From: an uncultured Bacilli bacterium
GTDB taxonomy: Bacteria; Bacillota_I; Bacilli_A; RF39; UBA660
Assembly (NCBI GenBank): GCA_934119965.1
Contig: CAKOTA010000005.1
Span: forward strand, 1-64,000
Direction of reading: 5' to 3'
DNA: 64,000 nt
The first letter of the stretch is position 1. Every line of letters starts with the position of its first letter. Positions 27,092-34,866 of this stretch are shown in pieces. The notes beneath the pieces were generated by a model. It did not search any database. It saw only the letters and a list, made by a program, of their open reading frames with translations, and was not told the origin of the DNA. A program made the translations under genes and the position numbers.

Positions 27092-28603
27092 CTATTCTGT
27101 AGTTATTTTATATTCACCACTTTGAATTATTTCATTATTATTTGCAAATTCATCAAAGGAAATGTCATAACAATTATTTTTATTATTATCACACAATTGG
27201 TATATAGTTTCGTATTTATTAATCCAATTACCATATCCTTCACTATCATTATATTCACAATACCATTGGTTTCTATCTATTTTTTTAGTACAATTATGCT
27301 CCCCACAAATAAAATATTTATTTTCATATAAAGTTGTATCTACAGGAGTTTCTCCCTCATCTAAAATTATATGAGTTGGAATAGCATTTGGTTTTAATAA
27401 ATTAATATCAATTAATTTGAATCCATATATATCACATCTTATCTTAGTATTATATTCAATATCAGCTGTAGTTTGGGGAATTACTACTGTAGAATACTTA
27501 ACATCATTAATATATATATATCCAATAGGATTAGTAATAACAACTAATTCATTATCAACACCAACTTTTATATTAAACTTTTTCAAAACTCTTGCAATTT
27601 TACTCAATTTAGGTGTTATTTCAGTATTCCATACTCTAGCAATAGTCATTTTATCAGTCATACTTTTTGATTCTTCATCAGTATAGGAATGGATAGTAAA
27701 GTCTTTCTTTATATTACACTCCAATTCTTCGTTATTCATATTACATTCATAAACAATACCATAATCTTCATCTTTTTTTAATTCTTCCCAAAGATTAACA
27801 TAATAATTATCATTACTATTTTTTATTTGTTCATTATTTTTAATATTAGATAACAGATTACTTTTAGTACTACTATCTATATACTCAATAGAAATATAAT
27901 CTTTTTTCTTAATTTCAACCTTATCGGTAGTTTTTATTTTAACACCATTAGATGTATCATATCCCTTTTCTTTAGATAGTTTATATAGATTATTAACACT
28001 TTCATCAATAGTTTTACCTTTAACATCTATTTCATTATAAATCTCAATACAATCATCATTTAAACAGGCAACATCATTAACTTTGCCATTTTTAATAGTT
28101 AATACAAATGATGGATTAATTTCTATAAATACATAACTGATTTTTTCTTTTTCAATGTTGCTAATATTATCTTTAAATTTATTTATTTTTATATTAGTTA
28201 TAAAATTATTAATAAAATATTTAACAAATAATAGTAGAACAATAACTAATAATATTTTTCTAAATATATGTTTTTTCTTCTTAAATTCTATAACTACAAA
28301 TCCATATTTATTTATATCATCATTATTGTAATTTTCTATTAAACTATTATAATCAAAATTTTCTTTTTTCTTAAATCCTAACTCTTTTTTTTCTACATTT
28401 TTAGATAATTCATCTAAATTAGAGTAAAATCTAATGGCATTTACTTTTTTATTAAATCTATCTACCTTTGCTTGAAGAGTTATTTTACTATTATTCTTCA
28501 TTTTTTTAAAATCTTCATTATTATTTAAACGAATTAGGATGGTTTGCTTACCTGATTTAATTTTTCTAAATTCTGTTTTTGAAACATTTATTTTACAGTT
28601 CAT
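27092..28603 (-). CDS. ASCH domain - membrane helix - RsgI-like extracellular domain protein
   Basis: 503 residues. Residues 1-110 match an ASCH domain by eye: EFRKIKSGKQTILIRLNN, a beta-rich core, and INKYGFVVIEF. A membrane segment follows (115-134), and outside it a domain with ISYVFIEINPSFVLTIKNGK (about 155-174), the hallmark of the RsgI extracytoplasmic region. The rest (about 200 residues, with Cys pairs in CGEHNCTKK and CDNNKNNC) is unrecognised. RsgI normally has an anti-sigma domain inside the cell; here ASCH, a putative RNA-binding fold, takes that place. The ATG overlaps the stop of a 23-codon gene. Confidence 0.7.
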   Translation of the reverse strand: MNCKINVSKTEFRKIKSGKQTILIRLNNNEDFKKMKNNSKITLQAKVDRFNKKVNAIRFYSNLDELSKNVEKKELGFKKKENFDYNSLIENYNNDDINKYGFVVIEFKKKKHIFRKILLVIVLLLFVKYFINNFITNIKINKFKDNISNIEKEKISYVFIEINPSFVLTIKNGKVNDVACLNDDCIEIYNEIDVKGKTIDESVNNLYKLSKEKGYDTSNGVKIKTTDKVEIKKKDYISIEYIDSSTKSNLLSNIKNNEQIKNSNDNYYVNLWEELKKDEDYGIVYECNMNNEELECNIKKDFTIHSYTDEESKSMTDKMTIARVWNTEITPKLSKIARVLKKFNIKVGVDNELVVITNPIGYIYINDVKYSTVVIPQTTADIEYNTKIRCDIYGFKLIDINLLKPNAIPTHIILDEGETPVDTTLYENKYFICGEHNCTKKIDRNQWYCEYNDSEGYGNWINKYETIYQLCDNNKNNCYDISFDEFANNNEIIQSGEYKITTE

Positions 28604-28674
28604 TATATCAACCTCTCATATTTTAATGGCTTATTATATTTAATGCATTCTTTATACCATTCTTTTTCAGACAT
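28603..28674 (-). CDS. 23-codon small gene coupled to the ASCH-RsgI-like gene
   Basis: Starts MSEKEWYKECIKYNKPLKYE; GAAGGTG stands 5 nt before the ATG and the stop shares bases with the next ATG (TAATG). An extended -10 (TGATAAAAT) lies about 20 nt upstream. It is either a leader peptide setting translation of the downstream gene or a real micro-protein. Confidence 0.5.
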   Translation of the reverse strand: MSEKEWYKECIKYNKPLKYERLI

Positions 28675-28701
28675 TTTAACACCTTCACTAAAAATATTTT
28701 A

Positions 28702-29442
28702 TCATATTTTTCTTTTTTTGAATATATTTAATCTTTCACAAAAGCGTTCTATTTGTGGCAAAAAAGAATTTACAATAATTACTATTCCTAATATCAACAC
28801 ACGTGTTGTATACTTAAATTCTATAACTATTGATTGATTTTGTGAATATTGTGAAATTATTTTCTCAACACCAACAAACGATATCAATATAAATACGTTT
28901 AATAAAGTCTGCATTATTTTATAAATTAATTCAAAATTTTTATTATTTTCATTTATATTTTTCTTATATCCATTATGTATAGTCGTTAGTACAAAGAATA
29001 AATATGACCCAATTAATCCTATAGTTAAATCATTATTTTTTCTAATAAAAACTAGTAATGTAAAAAATAGCAAATTCAAAATAAAATTATCTCGAATAAA
29101 TTTTATTAATTCATCTAAAAAAGTTTTTATACAAATTTTAAATTTCAAACATCTAGTACTAAAGTAGTTGATAAATATTATTAATGCAAAAAATATACTA
29201 AAATATAATATATTTAAAAATACTATTTTTATATCATTTTCATTGGATGTTACTTCCCATAAAACAATATCTACCAAGTAAACTATAATAAAAATCTTAA
29301 CTATTTCAATTAGAACTCTAGAAATATATTTTAAATCATTCTTTAGTTTATCATCTTTACCTTTATCAATTATAAGATTAATCAAAATTGATAATGTTAT
29401 TGGAAAACCGAACAATAGAATAAAATAAATAATGTATAACAT
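28702..29442 (-). CDS. Polytopic membrane protein of unknown function
   Basis: 246 residues with about seven hydrophobic segments (for example 3-22, 44-64, 78-98, 124-150, 180-200, 217-236) and a basic tail ending FKKRKI. No known signature. The ATG at 29442 has AAAGGAG upstream and overlaps the stop of the degenerate peptide gene before it (TGATG), so it was once coupled to that gene. Confidence 0.65.
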   Translation of the reverse strand: MLYIIYFILLFGFPITLSILINLIIDKGKDDKLKNDLKYISRVLIEIVKIFIIVYLVDIVLWEVTSNENDIKIVFLNILYFSIFFALIIFINYFSTRCLKFKICIKTFLDELIKFIRDNFILNLLFFTLLVFIRKNNDLTIGLIGSYLFFVLTTIHNGYKKNINENNKNFELIYKIMQTLLNVFILISFVGVEKIISQYSQNQSIVIEFKYTTRVLILGIVIIVNSFLPQIERFCERLNIFKKRKI

Positions 29443-29648
29443 CAAACACACTCCTTTACATAAACATAAGTAACTGCAACGGTACAAGTACAGGTTGGAC
29501 TTAATGTTCCATCTTTACAGATTTATCTTCCCGAACTACTGCAACCACTAACTCCTCAATGGTGAGAACAACACCCTCTTGCTGCTTCGATTTTCAAAGG
29601 TGAAAACAACATAACACATATTAAAACTAAGAATATCTTTTTCTTCAT
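29442..29648 (-). pseudogene. Decayed secreted peptide gene with RGCCSHH motif
   Basis: The frame starts with a signal peptide (MKKKIFLVLICVMLFSP) and AARGCCSHH, then hits TGA at codon 31 and TAA at codon 42, yet continues with the family-like GVSGCSSSGR and ICKDGTLSPTCTCT to a third stop that overlaps the next gene. The cysteine-rich RGCCSHHGGVxGC pattern is known from small secreted or lipoprotein-like proteins of Gram-positives. Two in-frame stops make it a pseudogene. The hairpin leader and promoter in front of it are intact. Confidence 0.75.
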
Positions 29649-29673
29649 ATTAACACCTACCTCTAACAAAAAA

Positions 29674-29715
29674 ACGCCAATACAAAATCTATTAATCATA
29701 GACCTGTACTAGCGT
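29674..29715 (-). repeat. Promoter-proximal hairpin terminator, copy 1
   Basis: On the minus strand a long imperfect stem starts about 15 nt after the predicted transcription start: GACGCTAGTACAGG, TCTAT, a short loop, ATAGA, TTTGTATTGGCGT, then seven T. The ribosome binding site and ATG of the RGCCSHH peptide gene follow 25 nt later. Copy 2 is at 33007-33053. It would stop transcription before the gene unless antitermination occurs. Confidence 0.75.
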
Positions 29716-29736
29716 CATCGTTCATTAATTGTCTAT

Positions 29737-29765
29737 ATTATATATCAAAATACAAAATTAAACAA
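29737..29765 (-). promoter_or_regulatory. Promoter of hairpin-leader copy 1
   Basis: TTGTTT, 17-nt spacer, TATAAT on the minus strand; predicted start about 15 nt before the hairpin. Confidence 0.6.
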
Positions 29766-29814
29766 ATATTTTATTCAAAATTTCTATTTAACATCATAAA
29801 TTACAATTATTTTC

Positions 29815-29860
29815 TTGACAAAACTATTAGTTTTTTAACTTTTTTCAGCAGTTTTGTCAA
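29815..29860. repeat. Inverted repeat in a long intergenic region
   Basis: TTGACAAAACT and AGTTTTGTCAA, 11 bp perfect, 24-nt loop. No gene lies between 29649 and 30322, and no T-run follows it on either strand, so it is not a normal terminator. Confidence 0.6.
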
Positions 29861-29940
29861 ATGTTTTATTTCATCACATATTTTTTTAGTTATCTAATAA
29901 TGCTAGACAACTAAAACCATAGTTATAAAATATACTCTAA

Positions 29941-29960
29941 GTTGGTGACGAATCGTCAAC
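29941..29960. repeat. Operator-like palindrome
   Basis: TGACGA-A-TCGTCA with further GTTG/CAAC flanks. It stands alone in the intergenic region and could be a protein-binding site. Confidence 0.45.
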
Positions 29961-30142
29961 GACTCAATTTTTGCAGGTAAAAAAATGAAACTCACTGAAC
30001 ATTTTTTCAAAAAAGATTTATCATAATATTAAATAAGTATATTATTTTTCAATCAGCTATAAATTGTTCTCGATTAATTTCTTAATTTTATGTGCACAAA
30101 ATTGTAACAAAAAATATTTAATAGACTTCAAATCCTTTAATA

Positions 30143-30216
30143 CAAACAAAAACGAGAGCTTTTGCTCTCTTCAGGGGGAAATATTATTATCAGTTCGTAA
30201 CAATTTAATAATTTGT
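30143..30216 (-). ncRNA. Candidate C-rich small RNA
   Basis: On the minus strand, TTGATA and TATAAG (18-nt spacer, 30223-30252) could start an RNA of about 75 nt that contains TTTCCCCCTGAA and ends in the terminator GAGAGC-AAAA-GCTCTC plus GTTTTTGTTTG. The CCCCCTGAA-plus-terminator layout repeats that of the RNA at 39613-39714. A plus-strand terminator-like hairpin (30219-30245) overlaps, so the strand is not certain. Confidence 0.4.
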
Positions 30217-30291
30217 TAAAGTCTTATAAAATAAGGCTTTTTATTTTATCAAAATTTACTAAATTTTATAAAAATAACTTTATTTTTGCGG

Positions 30292-30317
30292 TTTAGTATC
30301 TAGTTTTGGTATCTGGA
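30292..30317. repeat. Imperfect 25-bp direct repeat, left copy
   Basis: TTTAGTATCTAGT-TTT-GGTATCTGGA; the matching copy at 39561-39585 reads TTTAATATCTAGT-GT-GGTATCTAGA in the same orientation. Together they bracket the PHP-ATPase module and the radical SAM operon. Confidence 0.45.
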
Positions 30318-30322
30318 ATTAT

Positions 30323-30616
30323 TTATACATTAGTTTCAACATTTTCTTCTTCAAAATCATTAATTCCTGTGACAATCTTTTCAATAACCTCAATTATATT
30401 ACTGTATACAGCATTTGAAAGTTTATCATCGTCACCAAATGAAGCATCTTTATCTATCTTAATATTATCTCCTTTTTCAAAATTTGAAAACAACGCATCA
30501 TATAATTTTTTTCCATCAACACTTAATGTGCTTTTAGAAATTTCAAATATTTCTTCTGTCCCATTGTTAATTGTATATTTATCACTTTTATTATACATCG
30601 TATATGTTTTTGTCAT
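30323..30616 (-). CDS. Small acidic protein, partner of the PHP-ATPase
   Basis: 97 residues, not recognised. It starts MTKTYTMYNKSDKYTINNG and ends with a helical, acidic region. The ATG at 30616 lies inside the end of the PHP-ATPase gene (26-nt overlap), behind GAAAGGTGG, so it is translated from the same message. No membrane segment. It is likely an accessory subunit or regulator of the ATPase (inference from coupling only). Confidence 0.55.
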   Translation of the reverse strand: MTKTYTMYNKSDKYTINNGTEEIFEISKSTLSVDGKKLYDALFSNFEKGDNIKIDKDASFGDDDKLSNAVYSNIIEVIEKIVTGINDFEEENVETNV

Positions 30617-32984
30617 ATCTTTTCCACCTTTCATTAATAGAATCTATTCCACCTTCTATGTTATCAGCAACAATTTTTAAAATATCATAATCCTTATCAC
30701 AATATTCCAGTGCTCCATTTTGAATATATATTTTATCATTTTCATCTTTTCCTATAAAAATAACATTATCAACATCTAAATTAACAATAAATTGGGGATT
30801 ATGTGTAATTATAATGACCTGTCTATTTTTACTCATATCATAAAAATCTCCAAGTATATTTTTCTTTATAGATGGTTGTGATACATCATCTTCAGGTTGA
30901 TCAATTATATATATTCTATTATCATCAGTTTGATTAGATATTAAATCAAAATAAATTTTAGAATTAAAACCTGATGATAATTCCTTTGTTACATCTTTAT
31001 CACTAGCATCATTTATTGCTTTATCAATTAAAAAATAATTATCTATTTCTTTATCTAATTCATTTTTTAGATTTATTAATTTATCATTATAAGAAATGTC
31101 TTTATTCCTATTACTAAATCTATCTGGGATAGTACTTGAATCAATTGAATTTATATCTTTTACACTTTTTCCTAAAACATTATTAATTAAAGTTAGTAAA
31201 TTGGCGTTTGATACCTCTTTAGTTTTAGTCTTTGCAACAAATCTGTATTTTCCAACCTTATTAGATGTTGTCGGTACTTTTTCCTCTTTTATATTAGGTT
31301 CATATTTAACTTTATTCCTGTTCTTATAATAGTAATTTACAATATTTTCTGAAAAAGAATCCTTATTACTTTCATAATTTGCTATTTTTTCTGTTTCATC
31401 TGTTTTAGTCTTCTTTAGTACTTTATCTTTACTTGTGAATTCATCATTAATAATATTTATTTTAGAAATTTCAAATAAATTTTGTTTAATTTTATTATTA
31501 TATTTTGAAATTAATTTAATATTAGAATTTATACTATCATTAATATATTTTTCATCTTCTTTATCAAAAAAATCATTTTCCTGTATTTTATCCAATAAAG
31601 AATTAATTGATTCAAAATATTCAACTATTTTACCTATTTTTTTTATTTTTGAATTAATACTAGTAATAGTTGCTTGAGTTACATTTTTAAAATTTAAAGA
31701 TTTTGAAGTAGCCTCAATAACACATATATCAAAATTTGTTATTTTATTAAATGCATTACTTTTTTCTTCTTTATTTTTTAATATTGAAATATAATTTTCA
31801 ATTTCAGATTTATAAATTTCAATATACTTGCTTACTAGTGGTTCTGCAGGGAAAAATCCATTTAAGAATTCATCACTGTCAAAAGTTTTATTTTCAAACA
31901 TTTTTCTAATAGAACCTTGCCCATTGAATTTAGAAATATTTGATTCAGGTATGGATGAGTTAATTTTAATTTTATTGTTTATTAAATATTCATCATAACT
32001 ATCTTTAATTTTTTGGTCATTAAGGTAATTATAATTAGTTAACTTGTGAATAAGTAAAGATTTACCTATCGAATTATCTCCAATTATAACATTAATACCT
32101 TTAGAAAGCTTTATATCATATTTATTGTTGTCTATTTCAATATTAATACTATCTAAATATTTATCAGTAGTAGAATAAAAATTATTAACATAATTAATTC
32201 TTTTTGTATTTGTTACTGCCATTGCCAAACCTCTAAATGTTGGTAAACATTTTAAATAAGTAAATGAAAAGTCATCATTTTCTTCTGGATATTTAGACCA
32301 ATCATGACAATCAGAACCTGTTACGAATCTTAAAGTAACATCTTTATACTTTTCTTTATTCTTTTCAATATAATTTTTATTAAATATTTCATTTCTTTTT
32401 CTCTTGAATTCAAACGATTCAAAATAATCCATGAAAACTAATTCATCAAATTTTTCTTTTCCTAAACTCATTACATCGTGACTTCTTGTCTCTTTACTTG
32501 ATAAGGTCTCTTTTTGATGTGCTATCATTACAACATTTAAATCTATATTTTTTAAAATATTAAGATATTTATTTTCAGAAAATGAATTTAATTCAATATC
32601 GTCATAAAATGGTTTATTGTTTTTTATATCAAATATTTCATTTTGTATTTTTTTTATTTTTTCTTCATCTTTATCATCAAAAATTGTAATTACATGTAAA
32701 ACTTTTTTATCATATGTTACTGAAAATTCAACTGCAGGAAACACTTTTTTAATACTACCTTTGTTTTCTTCTTGCTTTAACTTATTATATATATTGAAAT
32801 CAAAGTTATCGTGGTCTGAAATAGAACACATATTTATTTCTCTTTGATTTAGTTTTTCTATTAATAAATCTATATTATCTAAAGTAGATAAATCTACACA
32901 ATCATCACTTTCTTTGTGTTTAGATGCAATAGAATGAATATGAAAATCAACTTTATTCCCTGTTTCAATAATTTTTTCTATCAT
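30591..32984 (-). CDS. PHP-domain/SMC-like ATPase (TrlF-type)
   Basis: 797 residues. The N-terminal PHP phosphoesterase domain has DFHIHS (13-18), SISDHDN, AVEFSV, MIAHQ and GSDCHDW (223-229), a full set of metal ligands. An ABC/SMC-type ATPase follows: Walker A IIGDNSIGKSLL (302-309 core), a long helical insert, and Walker B RIYIIDQPEDDVSQ with a nearby H-loop ITHNPQF. Such PHP-ATPase proteins (TrlF-like) occur in accessory and defence contexts. ATG follows GAGGTGG, just after hairpin-leader copy 2. Confidence 0.8.
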   Translation of the reverse strand: MIEKIIETGNKVDFHIHSIASKHKESDDCVDLSTLDNIDLLIEKLNQREINMCSISDHDNFDFNIYNKLKQEENKGSIKKVFPAVEFSVTYDKKVLHVITIFDDKDEEKIKKIQNEIFDIKNNKPFYDDIELNSFSENKYLNILKNIDLNVVMIAHQKETLSSKETRSHDVMSLGKEKFDELVFMDYFESFEFKRKRNEIFNKNYIEKNKEKYKDVTLRFVTGSDCHDWSKYPEENDDFSFTYLKCLPTFRGLAMAVTNTKRINYVNNFYSTTDKYLDSINIEIDNNKYDIKLSKGINVIIGDNSIGKSLLIHKLTNYNYLNDQKIKDSYDEYLINNKIKINSSIPESNISKFNGQGSIRKMFENKTFDSDEFLNGFFPAEPLVSKYIEIYKSEIENYISILKNKEEKSNAFNKITNFDICVIEATSKSLNFKNVTQATITSINSKIKKIGKIVEYFESINSLLDKIQENDFFDKEDEKYINDSINSNIKLISKYNNKIKQNLFEISKINIINDEFTSKDKVLKKTKTDETEKIANYESNKDSFSENIVNYYYKNRNKVKYEPNIKEEKVPTTSNKVGKYRFVAKTKTKEVSNANLLTLINNVLGKSVKDINSIDSSTIPDRFSNRNKDISYNDKLINLKNELDKEIDNYFLIDKAINDASDKDVTKELSSGFNSKIYFDLISNQTDDNRIYIIDQPEDDVSQPSIKKNILGDFYDMSKNRQVIIITHNPQFIVNLDVDNVIFIGKDENDKIYIQNGALEYCDKDYDILKIVADNIEGGIDSINERWKRYDKNIYDV

Positions 32985-33006
32985 TAATTACCACCTCACT
33001 ACTAAA

Positions 33007-33053
33007 AAGCGCCAATACAAAAACTTATAAAATATAAGCCTGTACTAGCGCTT
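33007..33053 (-). repeat. Promoter-proximal hairpin terminator, copy 2
   Basis: Minus strand AAGCGCTAGTACAGG, CTTAT, loop, ATAAG, TTTTGTATTGGCGCTT, then TTTTT. The core GCTAGTACAGG and TTTGTATTGGCG is identical to copy 1 (29674-29715), while the upper stem (CTTAT/ATAAG versus TCTAT/ATAGA) and the base pair next to GCG change in a compensating way. It ends about 20 nt before the PHP-ATPase ATG. Confidence 0.75.
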
Positions 33054-33069
33054 CCTTTTTATATATATT

Positions 33070-33078
33070 ATTATAGCA
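33070..33078 (-). promoter_or_regulatory. Extended -10 promoter of hairpin-leader copy 2
   Basis: TGCTATAAT on the minus strand, no clear -35; the predicted start is about 10 nt before the hairpin. Confidence 0.55.
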
Positions 33079-33102
33079 TAAATTCTGTTAATTTTATTAT
33101 AA

Positions 33103-33165
33103 AATGACACTATGACGCATTGTTTGCGAGTACCCCACTCATATTTTTGGTGTCATTGTGTCACT
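33103..33165. repeat. Imperfect inverted repeat between two accessory operons
   Basis: AATGACACTATGACGC and the complement of AGTGACACAATGACAC, 13 of 16 matching, separated by about 31 nt, right after the methyltransferase stop. Each arm itself repeats TGAC. On the minus strand it runs into TTTTATAAT and could terminate the operon weakly. Confidence 0.5.
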
Positions 33166-33166
33166 C

Positions 33167-33850
33167 TTAGCAGTTTTGATATTTAAATATTATTATTTTA
33201 TGGTTTATTCTATTCTTTTTTATCTTATTTGCTATTTCTGGACCATATATTACTTCAAAACTTTTCTTAGCTTCATTATAAGAATTAAAATTAAAATATG
33301 TATCTATTTGTTTATCAACAGTAAAGCCATTGGATAAAATCCAATTATTATAATCTCTAGTTCTACTATCTTTATTTCTATTTCTTATTTCTTCAAACTC
33401 ACTATTTTCATCATTTTCAATTAATATGATTGTTCCATTAGATTTTAATAATCGTTTTAACTCACTTAAACATTTATTTCTTTCAGTTATATCTATAATT
33501 GTACCTAATACCCACGAACAAACTATTAAATCTACTTTATCACTTTCTAAATTGATTTTAGATAAATTAGAACATATAAATTCTGAAGTATCTTTTTTTG
33601 ATTTTACTTTTGCTTTTTCTAGTTGTTTATCTGATAAATCTATTCCAATATATTTTTTTGAATATTCCTCTAATATATTTAAAAACTTACCAGTTCCACA
33701 TCCAGCATCTAAAACAATTTTATCTTTACATATATGTTCTAAATAAGAACCAACTTTATTTTCTCCATCTTCAGCAATACTAAAGATTTCATAATAATCA
33801 TTATTTTCATAATATGCTTTAGAATCTTTTAAGAGATTTTTGGTATCCAT
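33167..33850 (-). CDS. Class I SAM-dependent methyltransferase
   Basis: 227 residues. Motif I is VLDAGCGTGKFL (about 46-57), followed by KYIGIDLSDKQLEKAK and DLIVCSWVLGTI, the Rossmann methyltransferase pattern; C-terminal part NNWILSNGFTVDKQ as in small-molecule or peptide methyltransferases. Target unknown. Last gene of the six-gene radical SAM operon; the ATG at 33850 lies inside the ATP-grasp gene (32-nt overlap) behind GGGTGA. Confidence 0.85.
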   Translation of the reverse strand: MDTKNLLKDSKAYYENNDYYEIFSIAEDGENKVGSYLEHICKDKIVLDAGCGTGKFLNILEEYSKKYIGIDLSDKQLEKAKVKSKKDTSEFICSNLSKINLESDKVDLIVCSWVLGTIIDITERNKCLSELKRLLKSNGTIILIENDENSEFEEIRNRNKDSRTRDYNNWILSNGFTVDKQIDTYFNFNSYNEAKKSFEVIYGPEIANKIKKNRINHKIIIFKYQNC

Positions 33851-34865
33851 TTTCTTCACCCTTTTCATACATTTTAGTTTCAGGAAAAATCATATCAACC
33901 ATATATTTAGCAATATTTTGTGATTTACCTATTGCAGGTCTGAAATGCATATGCACTCCAGGTACTGTGTTGATTTCAATTATTCTATAACTATCATCAT
34001 TTTGTAATTTTTCTATTGAATTGGTCATATAATCAATTCCTACATATGGAAGTCCAGGAAATGCATCTAAAACTCTCATACCAATATCAATAACACTAGG
34101 ATGTGCTCTATCAGTATAATCTTCACATATTCCTCCCATAGCAACATTAGAATTTGGTCTTAAATATACTTTTTCTCCTAAAGTTGGAATAGTATCCATA
34201 CTTATACCATTTGCTTTAATATATTTATACATTTCTTCATCTACAAGTATTTCACATAAAGCATTTGTTCTTGGATTCATTCTACGATAATTTTCTATTG
34301 AAATTAATTCTTTTATAGAATGTTCCCCATCTCCATATACATGAGCAGGATCTCTATGAAGTACTGCATAATCTCCATTCTTTGTAACAAACACTCTATA
34401 TTCTTTTGCATTAAAATATTCTTCTATTAGCACTTTAGTTTGTAATCCCCTATTTTGAGTTATCTTATCTATTGCTTTTAACAAATCGTTTTCAGAAGTT
34501 ATATTTGTATAAACATCATAACCATGAGAACCAAAAACAGGTTTTAAAACAACAGGGCAATCAAATACATTAAATGCTTTTAAAATATAGTCAGAGTCAG
34601 TTATATTGAATACTTCTCCCATAGGAACACTAATACCATTATTTTGTAAAATATGTTTTGTTATTCCTTTATCTCCAGCAAGTATTGAAACATTATATGG
34701 CATTATTGATGAATCTCTATCATAGATTAATTCCTCATGACCATTATAAGATGCTTTTATTAATTCTAAACTCTCATCTAATACTTCAACACTTATACCT
34801 CTTTTTAACATTTCATATATCAATATTTTTTGATTAGAATGTAAATTTTTATAAATGTTTTCCAT
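33819..34865 (-). CDS. ATP-grasp ligase, cyanophycin-synthetase/GshF-like
   Basis: About 348 residues. The ATP-grasp fold is clear: AGDKGITKHILQNNGISVP, CPVVLKPVFGSHGYDV, VLIEEYFNAKEYRVFV, YGDGEHSIKELIS, RPNSNVAMGGICEDYTD, YVGIDYM and IIEINTVPG. These segments resemble the ligase domain of cyanophycin synthetase and GshF. It should form an amide or ester bond on a carboxylate; the neighbour with ESR repeats is a plausible substrate (inference). The ATG at 34865 follows the previous stop by one base. Confidence 0.85.
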   Translation of the reverse strand: MENIYKNLHSNQKILIYEMLKRGISVEVLDESLELIKASYNGHEELIYDRDSSIMPYNVSILAGDKGITKHILQNNGISVPMGEVFNITDSDYILKAFNVFDCPVVLKPVFGSHGYDVYTNITSENDLLKAIDKITQNRGLQTKVLIEEYFNAKEYRVFVTKNGDYAVLHRDPAHVYGDGEHSIKELISIENYRRMNPRTNALCEILVDEEMYKYIKANGISMDTIPTLGEKVYLRPNSNVAMGGICEDYTDRAHPSVIDIGMRVLDAFPGLPYVGIDYMTNSIEKLQNDDSYRIIEINTVPGVHMHFRPAIGKSQNIAKYMVDMIFPETKMYEKGEENGYQKSLKRF

Positions 34866-34866
34866 T

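Noticed and set aside
29540..29570. TGA in the RGCCSHH gene read as glycine (recoded genetic code)
   Set aside because: A TAA follows 11 codons later, and trmD and scpA end properly in TGA, so the standard code applies and the gene is decayed.
29990..30010. Second LexA box
   Set aside because: GAACATTTTTTC lacks the GTTC half-site; only 60078-60089 matches.
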